This document shows positions 17,513 through 25,990 of a stretch of DNA of 39,914 nucleotides, in pieces (position 1 is the stretch's first letter; every line of letters begins with the position of its first letter). The translations under genes and the position numbers were made by a program. Source of the stretch: Anaerolineaceae bacterium (GTDB lineage Bacteria > Chloroflexota > Anaerolineae > Anaerolineales > Villigracilaceae); assembly GCA_009885525.1 (NCBI GenBank), contig VFKN01000133.1, positions 1 to 39,914 of the forward strand. Reading direction: 5' to 3'. Under the pieces are notes generated by a model. It was not told the DNA's origin and ran no database searches. It saw only the letters and a list, made by a program, of their open reading frames with translations.

Positions 17513-17927
17513 AAGTCCTGCTTGACACTTGCGTTATTTCCGAATTAATTACGAAACAACCCAGTCCCAACATAGTCGAATTTGTGGATTCACTTGACGC
17601 GGACGTCATATATTTGAGCGTGATCACGATCGGCGAAATCGCAAAAGGGATTGAAAAGTTAATAAAATCCCGCCGCAAAACCGAGTTGCAAACATGGTTG
17701 AAAGAAGATTTATTGGTTCGGTTTGATGGCAAAATTGTCTCTTTAGATGTGGATGTTTTTCTGACATGGGGCAATTAACGGCGCTTCTTGAATCGAAAGG
17801 ACACACCATGCCCGCCATTGATTCGTTGATCGCTGCGACTGCGCTCACGCACCAGATGATCCTTGCCACACGCAACGTTAAAGACTTTGAAATATCTGGC
17901 GTTGAGATCATAAATCCGTGGAAATAA
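17509..17927 (+). pseudogene. VapC-like PIN-domain toxin interrupted by a 1-nt frameshift
   Basis: Frame 1: MKVLLDTCVISELITKQPSPN...DVFLTWGN-stop; the next frame continues ...WGQLTALLESKGHTMPAIDSLIAATALTHQMILATRNVKDFEISGVEIINPWK-stop at 17927. Confidence 0.85.
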
Positions 17928-17965
17928 AGAACCAAATTCAAACACCTCGCCGCTTGGAGGAATAA

Positions 17966-19990
17966 ATGGAGCAAAAGAAAAAAACGCTCTTTGAAATCGC
18001 ATTTATTTTTTTAATTTCAGCCATTGTTTTTCTCCCTAACATCAACCGTCTGACCTATTTCAAAGACGACTGGTATTACATTTACGATGGAGTTGCCGGA
18101 GGCGCAAAGGTTTTCCACACCACCTTCAGTATTGACCGTCCGGCGCGTGGTTATTTTTTCGAACTTTATTTTTCCCTCTTTGGTCCCCATCCGCTTCCCT
18201 ATCACATCGGTGCATATCTCTGGCGCATGCTCGCCGTGGCTGGCGCGCTTTGGCTGTTTAATTTACTTTGGACTAATGAAAAAAGATTCGCGTTTTTTGC
18301 AACCCTTTTTTTTGCGATCTATCCCGGATATTACTGGTGGACCAGCGCAATAGAATATCAGCCCATGGTTGCGAGCCTCGCCTTCCAGGTGTTTTCAATC
18401 GCGTTGACCATAAAGTCGATTCAAACATCAGAGCGAGTCCCGAAAATTATTTTCGCGCTCGGTGCAATTCTCACCGGCTGGGTTTGCATCGCACTTGTGG
18501 ATTATGCAATCGGCATGGAAGCATTTCGTCTTTTTTGCGTTTACCTGATCGTAAGCCGCAATCCCAATCTTCCTACAATTTGGAATAAATTATTATCCAC
18601 GCTGCGAGTATGGGCATGGAACTTACTCATTCCACTTGGATTTGTCATTTGGAGAAATTTCTTCTTTGAAAATGCGCGCAAGGCAACCGATGTTGGTTTG
18701 CAACTGAGCGGATTATTTTCTTCACCGATCTCCACACTTACAACATGGTCGCTGACATTTTTCAGCAGTATCCTGAATCTGGCTGTGCTGAGTTGGGTAG
18801 CCCAAGTTCCGCGTTTTTTCTTTACCCTGAGATTCCGCTACGCTGCTTATGGATTTCTCGCCGCCGCTATTGTTATTCTTGTACTGGTCGTATTTGAAAA
18901 ATTATTCAAACACGAAAATAACGCGGCTTCAGTTTCTTCAAATCAAGTTTACAAGGAAGCGCTTCTAATTGGCGTGCTGGGAATGACGGCGGGAATCCTG
19001 CCGGTCATTATGGCGAATCGCTATATCAACCTGGACGTCTTCTCTCATTACGCGCTGCCCGCATCCCTGGCAGCGGCGGTTGCTCTGGCGGGTCTCATTC
19101 ACATGCTGTCTTCAAGGCGCATACAAATGGCAGTCCTATACACCGTGATCACTTTTGCGGTTTTGTCTCATCACGGAATCTCGGTAACGGCGCTGGATGA
19201 AGAAAACGCGATCAAGGAATTCTGGTGGCAGGTCAGCTGGCGCGCACCTGAGATCAAGCCCGGCACTACTTTTGTAGTCGTCTATCCTTCCGGAAATATC
19301 GGCGATGACGGAACGGGCGTGAAAGAAGCGCCAAACTTGATTTATTTTCCGCAGCAAGCCGCGGAAATCCCTGTTCATTATCAAGTCTCTTCTTTGACGC
19401 TAAGCAACTCGATCATGCCGGATCTTTTAGTTGGCGATCTTGAAAAAGAAGTCCCGCGCCGCAGCCATGTGATTAACTATAATTATGGAAATATTCTGGT
19501 CTTGAGTCAACCCACGCCGTCTTCATGCGTCCACATCATAGATGGCAGCCGCCCGCTGATCTCGTCTTACGACCCGGGCAACCTGATGATGATCGCGCCG
19601 CAGTCCAATATCGACAACGTGGTCACTGACGCGAAGCCATCCACTCCGCAGGAATTTGCTTTTGGCGCGGAGCCGGAGAAATCGTGGTGCTATTACTTTG
19701 AAAAAGCGGAACTGGCGCTGCAAATGAAAAATTGGGATGAGGTCAGCGCGCTTGGCGAAAAAGCCATCCACCTCGAATATCACCCGGAAGATCAATCCGA
19801 ATGGATGCCGTTCCTGATGGCTTATGCAATATCAGGGAACGATGTCAGAGTAAAACAAACCGCATCCAAAATCACAGGTAGTAAATTTCTGCGCTTGCAG
19901 GCATGTGAGATGCTGACCAACTTGAAAGAGCCTTTGAAGCCAAACATCCAGGAATTGGTGGATAGTTTGTATTGTAGAAACGCGAAATAA
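17966..19990 (+). CDS. Large multi-pass membrane protein, possible GT-C-type glycosyltransferase
   Basis: Many hydrophobic segments; acidic KDDWYY motif after the first helix, as in GT-C proteins. Confidence 0.5.
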   Translation: MEQKKKTLFEIAFIFLISAIVFLPNINRLTYFKDDWYYIYDGVAGGAKVFHTTFSIDRPARGYFFELYFSLFGPHPLPYHIGAYLWRMLAVAGALWLFNLLWTNEKRFAFFATLFFAIYPGYYWWTSAIEYQPMVASLAFQVFSIALTIKSIQTSERVPKIIFALGAILTGWVCIALVDYAIGMEAFRLFCVYLIVSRNPNLPTIWNKLLSTLRVWAWNLLIPLGFVIWRNFFFENARKATDVGLQLSGLFSSPISTLTTWSLTFFSSILNLAVLSWVAQVPRFFFTLRFRYAAYGFLAAAIVILVLVVFEKLFKHENNAASVSSNQVYKEALLIGVLGMTAGILPVIMANRYINLDVFSHYALPASLAAAVALAGLIHMLSSRRIQMAVLYTVITFAVLSHHGISVTALDEENAIKEFWWQVSWRAPEIKPGTTFVVVYPSGNIGDDGTGVKEAPNLIYFPQQAAEIPVHYQVSSLTLSNSIMPDLLVGDLEKEVPRRSHVINYNYGNILVLSQPTPSSCVHIIDGSRPLISSYDPGNLMMIAPQSNIDNVVTDAKPSTPQEFAFGAEPEKSWCYYFEKAELALQMKNWDEVSALGEKAIHLEYHPEDQSEWMPFLMAYAISGNDVRVKQTASKITGSKFLRLQACEMLTNLKEPLKPNIQELVDSLYCRNAK

Positions 19991-20006
19991 ATTTTAGAGG
20001 TTTTTC

Positions 20007-20564
20007 TTGTCCATTATTAATCGTCTTCCGAGACTTCAACAGATCATCCCAGTTTATGCGGTCATCGTGATGATGATCTATGGGTGGACTGTTTACTGGT
20101 ATATATGGGAAATTCCCAGCTGGATATATTATTTATCGCTGGCGGATATTTTTCGTATTTATGCTTACGCGTTATCCGTGAATTTATTAGAGAGTCTTGT
20201 CGTATTGCTGCTGCCGCTTTTGATTTGTTTTATTCTGCCTCGAAAATGGTTTTACGAATCATTCATCGCGCGCGGTTCGACGCTGGTCATATTGCTGCTT
20301 GGATATGCAATGTATTTCTCCAATTCATTCAAATCCATTTCAGATGGAAGTTATCCGCAGGCGCTGATTAATTGGACGCCTGCAATTCTTGTGGCGATCA
20401 TTCTGCTTGTCTTCGCGGCCGGCAAAATACGCATCGCGATTCGCATCGTGGAGGATTTTTCTTCGCGGGCTATCATCTTTTTATACATATTGATTCCCGC
20501 CAGTATTTTAGCCCTGCTATATATCGTCATCCGAAATATTTTTTGGAGCGTCTTAAATGGATAA
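20007..20564 (+). CDS. Small multi-pass membrane protein of unknown function
   Basis: 185 aa with about five hydrophobic helices (TTG start); overlaps the next gene by 8 nt. Confidence 0.6.
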   Translation: MSIINRLPRLQQIIPVYAVIVMMIYGWTVYWYIWEIPSWIYYLSLADIFRIYAYALSVNLLESLVVLLLPLLICFILPRKWFYESFIARGSTLVILLLGYAMYFSNSFKSISDGSYPQALINWTPAILVAIILLVFAAGKIRIAIRIVEDFSSRAIIFLYILIPASILALLYIVIRNIFWSVLNG

Positions 20565-22074
20565 ATTAAACAGACGCGACTTTTTAAAACTCGCGGCGCT
20601 TGCATCAGCAGGAACAATTATTCCCAACGCATTATTAAACCTAAGCGCAGTCAATGCTCGGAAGAGCGGCGCATTGCCCAACGTGATCATCATCGTCTTT
20701 GATGCCATGTCCGCGCGGAATATGTCTATATATGGTTATCCAAGAAACACAACGCCCAATTTTGAGCGCTTTGCGAAACGGGCAAATGTATATCACTCGC
20801 ATTATTCCACAGGCAACTACACAACGCCCGGTACCGCCTCCCTATTGACTGGTATGTATCCGTGGACGCACAGGGCGATTAATCATGGCGCGCCGGTTGC
20901 TTCGGGATTGATCAAGCAGAATATATTTAGCGCGCTCGGCGAAGAATATAATCGTTATGCGTTTGGTCAAAATGCGTGGGCAAATATTTTTCTGGATCAG
21001 TTCAGCGCGGACATCGACCGTCATGTTCCGATGCGTTCGTTTGGCGCCATCAGCCCGTGGGTTTCCGGCAGCATCCTAAACGATGCGACCCTCGGCTATG
21101 AAACATTTGACCGTTTCCTTTTCTCAAAGAACGACCCGCCCGGTTCGCTTCTTTTCGGCTTGGCGGAAAGGCTTTACGGCTTCAATCAATACAAGCAAGT
21201 AAAATCCAAGGATTATCCAAGTGGACTTCCAGAGGTTGTCACCGCGCCGTTTTATTATCGTCTCGACGAACTTTTTGACGGATTGCAATCCCTGTGCGCC
21301 GAATTCAAGCCGCCCTATTTTTCTTATCTCCATCTTTATCCGCCGCACGAACCTTACAAACCGACCCGCGAATATTCCAAACACTTCATGGATGATTTTG
21401 CGCCGCCTGTAAAGCTGGAACATTCTCTTGTCACAAGCCCGGACTCTGAGAAGCGGCTCAACGGCGGTCGATTAAGTTACGACAGATTTATCGCGAACCT
21501 CGACGCGGAATTTGGTCGCCTGCTGGATACATTTGAGACATTGGGAATTTTCGAAAACAGTTATGTGATTCTGACTTCCGATCACGGTGATATGTTTGAG
21601 CGGGGGCAGCGCGGACATTCCACACCGCTGTTGTATGATCCGGTTGTCCATTCTCCGCTGTTGATATCCGCGCCGGGTAAGCAAAGCAGAACCGATATTT
21701 TCTCCCCCACCAATAGCGTTGACCTTGTGCCGACATTATTGAATCTAGCCGGTCATAAAATCCCTGATTGGTGCGAAGGAAATATATTGCCGGGGCTGGG
21801 CGGCAAGGAAGATTTTGAACGCAATACCTTTTCGATGGACGCGAAGGAAAATTCATCTTTTGCTGCTTTAAAAAAAGCGACGATTGCCATGCGCAAAGGA
21901 AAGTATAAAATGCTCTATTACACCGGTTATGAAGAAAAAGATTCGTTCGAGTTATATGATCTGGAAAACGATCTCGAAGAAATGCATAATTTGTATGTCG
22001 TCAGCGATTCACTCTCCAAAACACTTACGGGAGAATTGTTGGGTCAATTGCAAATTGCCAACAAGAGATTTTAA
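20557..22074 (+). CDS. Sulfatase/alkaline-phosphatase-superfamily protein with a Tat-like signal
   Basis: NRRDFLKLAALASAG signal; NVIIIVFDAMSARNMSIYGY metal site; TTPGTASLLTG; YVILTSDHGDMFERGQRGHSTPLLYDPVVHSPLLI. Confidence 0.85.
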   Translation: MDKLNRRDFLKLAALASAGTIIPNALLNLSAVNARKSGALPNVIIIVFDAMSARNMSIYGYPRNTTPNFERFAKRANVYHSHYSTGNYTTPGTASLLTGMYPWTHRAINHGAPVASGLIKQNIFSALGEEYNRYAFGQNAWANIFLDQFSADIDRHVPMRSFGAISPWVSGSILNDATLGYETFDRFLFSKNDPPGSLLFGLAERLYGFNQYKQVKSKDYPSGLPEVVTAPFYYRLDELFDGLQSLCAEFKPPYFSYLHLYPPHEPYKPTREYSKHFMDDFAPPVKLEHSLVTSPDSEKRLNGGRLSYDRFIANLDAEFGRLLDTFETLGIFENSYVILTSDHGDMFERGQRGHSTPLLYDPVVHSPLLISAPGKQSRTDIFSPTNSVDLVPTLLNLAGHKIPDWCEGNILPGLGGKEDFERNTFSMDAKENSSFAALKKATIAMRKGKYKMLYYTGYEEKDSFELYDLENDLEEMHNLYVVSDSLSKTLTGELLGQLQIANKRF

Positions 22075-22076
22075 TC

Positions 22077-22892
22077 ATGGAAAAATTAACTGACCAGAAA
22101 TATCTTATGCAGGATCAATACAAAGACTCGCGCAATCTCGACGCGCGCATCGAGATTCACAAACGCTTCAGCACAAATCCGCAGGGCTGGTACAACTGGA
22201 TGTTTGATACACTTGCGCGACTTCCTCAAAACGCCCGCGTGCTTGAGCTCGGCTGCGGTGCTGGAACCATGTGGAAGGAATGCGCGGATCGAATCCCTGC
22301 GGGCTGGGTCATCACGCTCAGCGATCTCTCCGATGGCATGCTGGATTCAGCGTGGCGCAATTTGGTCGTGACGGAGCGCAACTTCAAATTCGAGAAGATG
22401 GACGCGCAGGCGATCCCCTACCCCGACCAAACCTTTGATATCGTCATCGCGAATCATATGTTGTATCATGTGCCGGATATAAAGAAAGCGCTGACCGAGA
22501 TCAAGCGCGTGCTAAAAAATGACGGTTGCCTGATTGCAGCAATGGGCGGCGAAAAGCACATGCGCGAAATATTTGCGTGGATAAAAAGCGCAAGCAAAGG
22601 CAAATACGATGTACCTGCGCTGTCATTCACATTGGAAAATGGAAAAGCACAGCTCTGCGAATTTTTCTCACAGGTCGAGATGTTGCGCTACGAAGACAAT
22701 CTCAACGTCACCGAGGTTGAACCGCTTATTGCATATCTGCGGTCTTCCATTCGCGCAGGAAATATCGCGCATGATGAATTGAAGAAGATCGAGAATGAAT
22801 TATCCGCCGCGCTTGCGAAAGACGGTAAAATCTTTATCACAAAAGACTCCGGGTTGTTTTTATGTAATGCGACATTTATGTCGCAAGTATAG
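22077..22892 (+). CDS. Class I SAM-dependent methyltransferase
   Basis: ARVLELGCGAGTMWKECADRIP, DLSDGMLDSA, DAQAIPYPDQTFDIVIANHMLYHVPD. Confidence 0.9.
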   Translation: MEKLTDQKYLMQDQYKDSRNLDARIEIHKRFSTNPQGWYNWMFDTLARLPQNARVLELGCGAGTMWKECADRIPAGWVITLSDLSDGMLDSAWRNLVVTERNFKFEKMDAQAIPYPDQTFDIVIANHMLYHVPDIKKALTEIKRVLKNDGCLIAAMGGEKHMREIFAWIKSASKGKYDVPALSFTLENGKAQLCEFFSQVEMLRYEDNLNVTEVEPLIAYLRSSIRAGNIAHDELKKIENELSAALAKDGKIFITKDSGLFLCNATFMSQV

Positions 22893-22917
22893 GATAGGCG
22901 GGCGACATAAATGTCGC
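22869..22917. repeat. Pair of palindromes, inverted relative to one another
   Basis: gcgacatttatgtcgc (22869-22884) and gcgacataaatgtcgc (22902-22917). Confidence 0.85.
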
Positions 22918-22942
22918 GTCACAGTTTCAAACAGGAGAAATC

Positions 22943-23953
22943 ATGGACTGGAAAAATCAAGTAGTACTCGTCACTGGCGGAACGGGTTCGTTTGGCAAAA
23001 AATTTACAAAAATTTTACTCGAACAATATAAGCCAAAAAAGATCATCATCTTCAGCCGCGATGAGTTGAAGCAGCATGAAATGCAGGTTGGCGGATATAA
23101 CCACGAAAGCCTGCGCTACTTCATCGGCGATGTGCGCGACCGTGAACGTCTCGTGCGCGCCATGCACGGCGTGGATATTGTTGTCCACGCGGCGGCGTTG
23201 AAGCAGGTACCTGCCTGCGAATACAATCCGATGGAAGCGATTAAGACCAACATCATGGGCACAGCCAATGTTGTTGAAGCCGCACTGGATGCGGGCGTGA
23301 AAAAAGTATTGACCGTCAGCACTGATAAAGCCGTCAGCCCCGCGAATCTTTATGGCGCGACCAAACTCGCAGCGGAGAAACTCACCATCCAAAGCAACGC
23401 CTATGCGGGCGGATCAGCGACGCGCTTCTCATGCGTCCGCTATGGGAACGTGGTCGGCTCGCGCGGATCGGTCGTGCCGCTCTTCCTCAATCAGCGCGCG
23501 AGCGGAAAGATCACCATCACCGATGACCGCATGACGCGCTTCTGGCTTTCGCTCGATCAGGGCGTGCGTTTTGTAATCGAGTGTATCGAACAAATGGAAG
23601 GCGGCGAAGTCTTCATCCCGAAGATTCCCAGCACAACCGTAAGCGACCTCGCGCGCGCCATCGCCCCCGATGCGGTGATCAACACCATTGGTATTCGTCA
23701 GGGCGAAAAACTTCACGAGATGCTCATCTCTGAAGACGAAGCGCGTCACACAATTGAACTTGAAAAAATGTTCGTGGTGCAGCCTGCCGAAGCAACCTGG
23801 TTCGGTTATTCATGGCAGGATAAAGGCAAGGCGCTCGACGAAGGTTTTTATTATTCCAGCGACAACAACAGTGAATGGCTTGATATCGAGGGAATTAAAA
23901 AATTCATTGCGCCGTTTGAAGAATTATTCAAGCAAGGGAAATTGGAAGGATAA
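22943..23953 (+). CDS. pseB: UDP-N-acetylglucosamine 4,6-dehydratase (PseB-like)
   Basis: VVLVTGGTGSFGKKFTKILLEQYKPKKIIIFSRDELKQHEM; HAAALKQVPACEYNPMEAIKTNI; STDKAVSPANLYGATKLAAEKL. Confidence 0.9.
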   Translation: MDWKNQVVLVTGGTGSFGKKFTKILLEQYKPKKIIIFSRDELKQHEMQVGGYNHESLRYFIGDVRDRERLVRAMHGVDIVVHAAALKQVPACEYNPMEAIKTNIMGTANVVEAALDAGVKKVLTVSTDKAVSPANLYGATKLAAEKLTIQSNAYAGGSATRFSCVRYGNVVGSRGSVVPLFLNQRASGKITITDDRMTRFWLSLDQGVRFVIECIEQMEGGEVFIPKIPSTTVSDLARAIAPDAVINTIGIRQGEKLHEMLISEDEARHTIELEKMFVVQPAEATWFGYSWQDKGKALDEGFYYSSDNNSEWLDIEGIKKFIAPFEELFKQGKLEG

Positions 23954-23967
23954 ATTTTCAACCCCAT

Positions 23968-24009
23968 AAAAAAAACTCCTGACACTATAAAAGTGTCGGG
24001 AGTTTTTTA
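23968..24009 (+). terminator. Rho-independent (possibly bidirectional) terminator
   Basis: aaaaaactcctgacact-ataa-aagtgtcgggagtttttt. Confidence 0.85.
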
Positions 24010-24018
24010 TTATGTGTC

Positions 24019-24192
24019 TCACCTTACACAGTTTTACTAAAAGTAGATGTCATTGCGAGCCGCGCTTACTTCGACAGGCTCAGTACAACGCTTGGTTTTG
24101 CGGCGAAGCAATCTTGGACAGGCAAGAGCAGATTGCTTCGGACAAAGAACAAAAGCGTCCTCGCAATGACATATCATTTTGCGTAAGGTGAG
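24019..24192. mobile_element. MITE-like palindromic element (copy C) containing a nested TCGACAGGCTCAG repeat
   Basis: 10-bp arms ctcaccttac / gtaaggtgag; core atgtcattgcgag...ctcgcaatgacat; nested cttcgacaggctcagtacaacg. Confidence 0.75.
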
Positions 24193-25905
24193 TTATGTAT
24201 TACGAATGTTTCCGCCCCGCCAAATTTTGAAATCTTTCAAACTCGATCCGCCTAGAAATTCGCGGACGATAGAGTTGGCGGGGATGTGAGTCATATCCAA
24301 CGGCAGGAACCATTCGAGGAAGGCGAGCAATCTGCGCGCTTCGATGAATTCGGGGGCGCGGTGCGGAACCTGACGCAGGAGCGGCTCGGCCAGTGGTTTC
24401 AGCGCGGCGAGTTCATACACCAGCGCGGAGTTGAACATCACATCCGCGTTTTCCTGATACGGGAAGATGTGTTTCTTCTCGCCGCTGCGAACAGATTCCC
24501 AGCGCGCGATTGTCTGCGTCGCCGAATATCCGCGCTCGCGCGCATCGCGCACAATTCGGCGGAAGAGGCGCGTATCAGTGGTCGAGACGCGGTTGTGACG
24601 ATCAAGGTTGAGCTGCGTCAGGGCGGAGACATATATTCGAAACGCGGAAGTAGATAGGTGGTCGGGAATCAATCGCGGATTCATCCCGTGGATTCCTTCG
24701 AGGATGAGCGGCTGTCCGCTTTTGAGTTGGATAATATCCCCCGCTTCACTCATCCCGGTTCTGAAGTTATAACGCGGCAGCTGGACTTCTTTGCCATCCA
24801 AAAGTTTTTCAAGATCTTCGGCAAGCCGATTTAAATCCAGGGCTTCAAGCGCTTCGTAATCGGGTTTGCCATCTGCACCAAGCGGAGTTTTACCGCGCTC
24901 GACAAAATAATTATCGAGTTCAAGCGGAAATGGCGAAACGCCGCGCGCAAGCAATTGCACCGCGAGGCGGCGCGATGAAGTTGTCTTGCCCGAAGAGGAA
25001 GGACCCGCGATGAGAATAATGCGCGAATTATTTTGCGCGATCTGCTGCGCGATATCCGCGACATTTTGTTCGTGCAGGGCTTCGGAGACCAGCACGATTT
25101 CATCGGCGCGTCCATCTTCAATGGCGTCATTGAGCGCGCCGACATTATCAATATCAAGGCGGGTCAGCCAATCACCATATTGGCGGAATGTATTTAATAA
25201 TTTTGGATAATCGCCCATCGGTTCAAGCTGCGTGGGCGAATGACGGCGCGGAAATTGCAGCGTGAATCCACCGCTGATGAGCTTGAGTCCAAACCAGCAT
25301 AAGTATCCGGTGGATGGAACCATGTAACCGTGCAGATAGTCCATGCGCGCGTTGAGGATATAAAGTGTGAGGTAATCTTTTTGGCGGTGCGAAAATAAAC
25401 GGACTTTATCGTCATAACCAAGATTCTTGAAATATTCGATGGCCTCTTGAATGGGAACTTGCTTGCGATCAAGCGGCTGATCCTCCGCCGCCAATTTTTG
25501 CATATGCGTTTTGAGCGTATTCAATTCATTTTGCGTAAGCGCACTGCGGCCTGTGACCTGGCAATAAAATCCGCCGGATGAAACGGAATGATCAATGGTC
25601 AATTTGGCGTCGGGAAAAATCTCGCCGAATGCGATCTCAAGCAGGAAGATAAGCGAGCGGCGGTAAATGCGCGAACCGTCAGCAGTATCCATTGTGACGG
25701 GTGTGCAATTCCCCTCGAGATCAACAGGATAGGTCAGCTCGTGAATTTCGTTGTTGATGATCGCGGCCACGATGGGTGCTTTGAAATCATCTTTTACCGC
25801 TTTCAAGAACTCCCCCACCTGTGCGCCGCGCGGACCTGAAAGCACACGCCCATCGGAGAGATGGAGTTCGACGGTCTTGCTGGGTTGAACAATATTTATT
25901 GTCAT
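24193..25905 (-). CDS. TGS-domain-containing uridine kinase-like (nucleoside kinase) protein
   Basis: N-terminal TGS-like/ThrRS-editing-like region; Walker A LIAGPSSSGKTTSSRRLAVQL; SPFPLELDNYFVERGKTP; PRYNFRTGMSE; ILEGIHGMNP. The listed upstream start (25962) lies in repeat sequence; MTINIVQ is preferred. Confidence 0.85.
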   Translation of the reverse strand: MTINIVQPSKTVELHLSDGRVLSGPRGAQVGEFLKAVKDDFKAPIVAAIINNEIHELTYPVDLEGNCTPVTMDTADGSRIYRRSLIFLLEIAFGEIFPDAKLTIDHSVSSGGFYCQVTGRSALTQNELNTLKTHMQKLAAEDQPLDRKQVPIQEAIEYFKNLGYDDKVRLFSHRQKDYLTLYILNARMDYLHGYMVPSTGYLCWFGLKLISGGFTLQFPRRHSPTQLEPMGDYPKLLNTFRQYGDWLTRLDIDNVGALNDAIEDGRADEIVLVSEALHEQNVADIAQQIAQNNSRIILIAGPSSSGKTTSSRRLAVQLLARGVSPFPLELDNYFVERGKTPLGADGKPDYEALEALDLNRLAEDLEKLLDGKEVQLPRYNFRTGMSEAGDIIQLKSGQPLILEGIHGMNPRLIPDHLSTSAFRIYVSALTQLNLDRHNRVSTTDTRLFRRIVRDARERGYSATQTIARWESVRSGEKKHIFPYQENADVMFNSALVYELAALKPLAEPLLRQVPHRAPEFIEARRLLAFLEWFLPLDMTHIPANSIVREFLGGSSLKDFKIWRGGNIRNT

Positions 25906-25906
25906 G

Positions 25907-25990
25907 AGGTTTAAGGTCGAAGGTTGAAGGTTGAAGGTCAAAGGTTGAAAGTCAAAGGTCAAATTGACTTTAGACTTTTGACTTTTGACA
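25907..25990. repeat. GGTTGAA/GGTCAAA-type tract
   Basis: aggtttaaggtcgaaggttgaaggttgaaggtcaaaggttgaaagtcaaaggtcaaattgactttagacttttgacttttgac. Confidence 0.75.

Noticed and set aside
24286-24657. Plus-strand 123-aa ORF opposite the TGS-kinase gene
   Set aside because: Antisense to a well-supported CDS, no family features.
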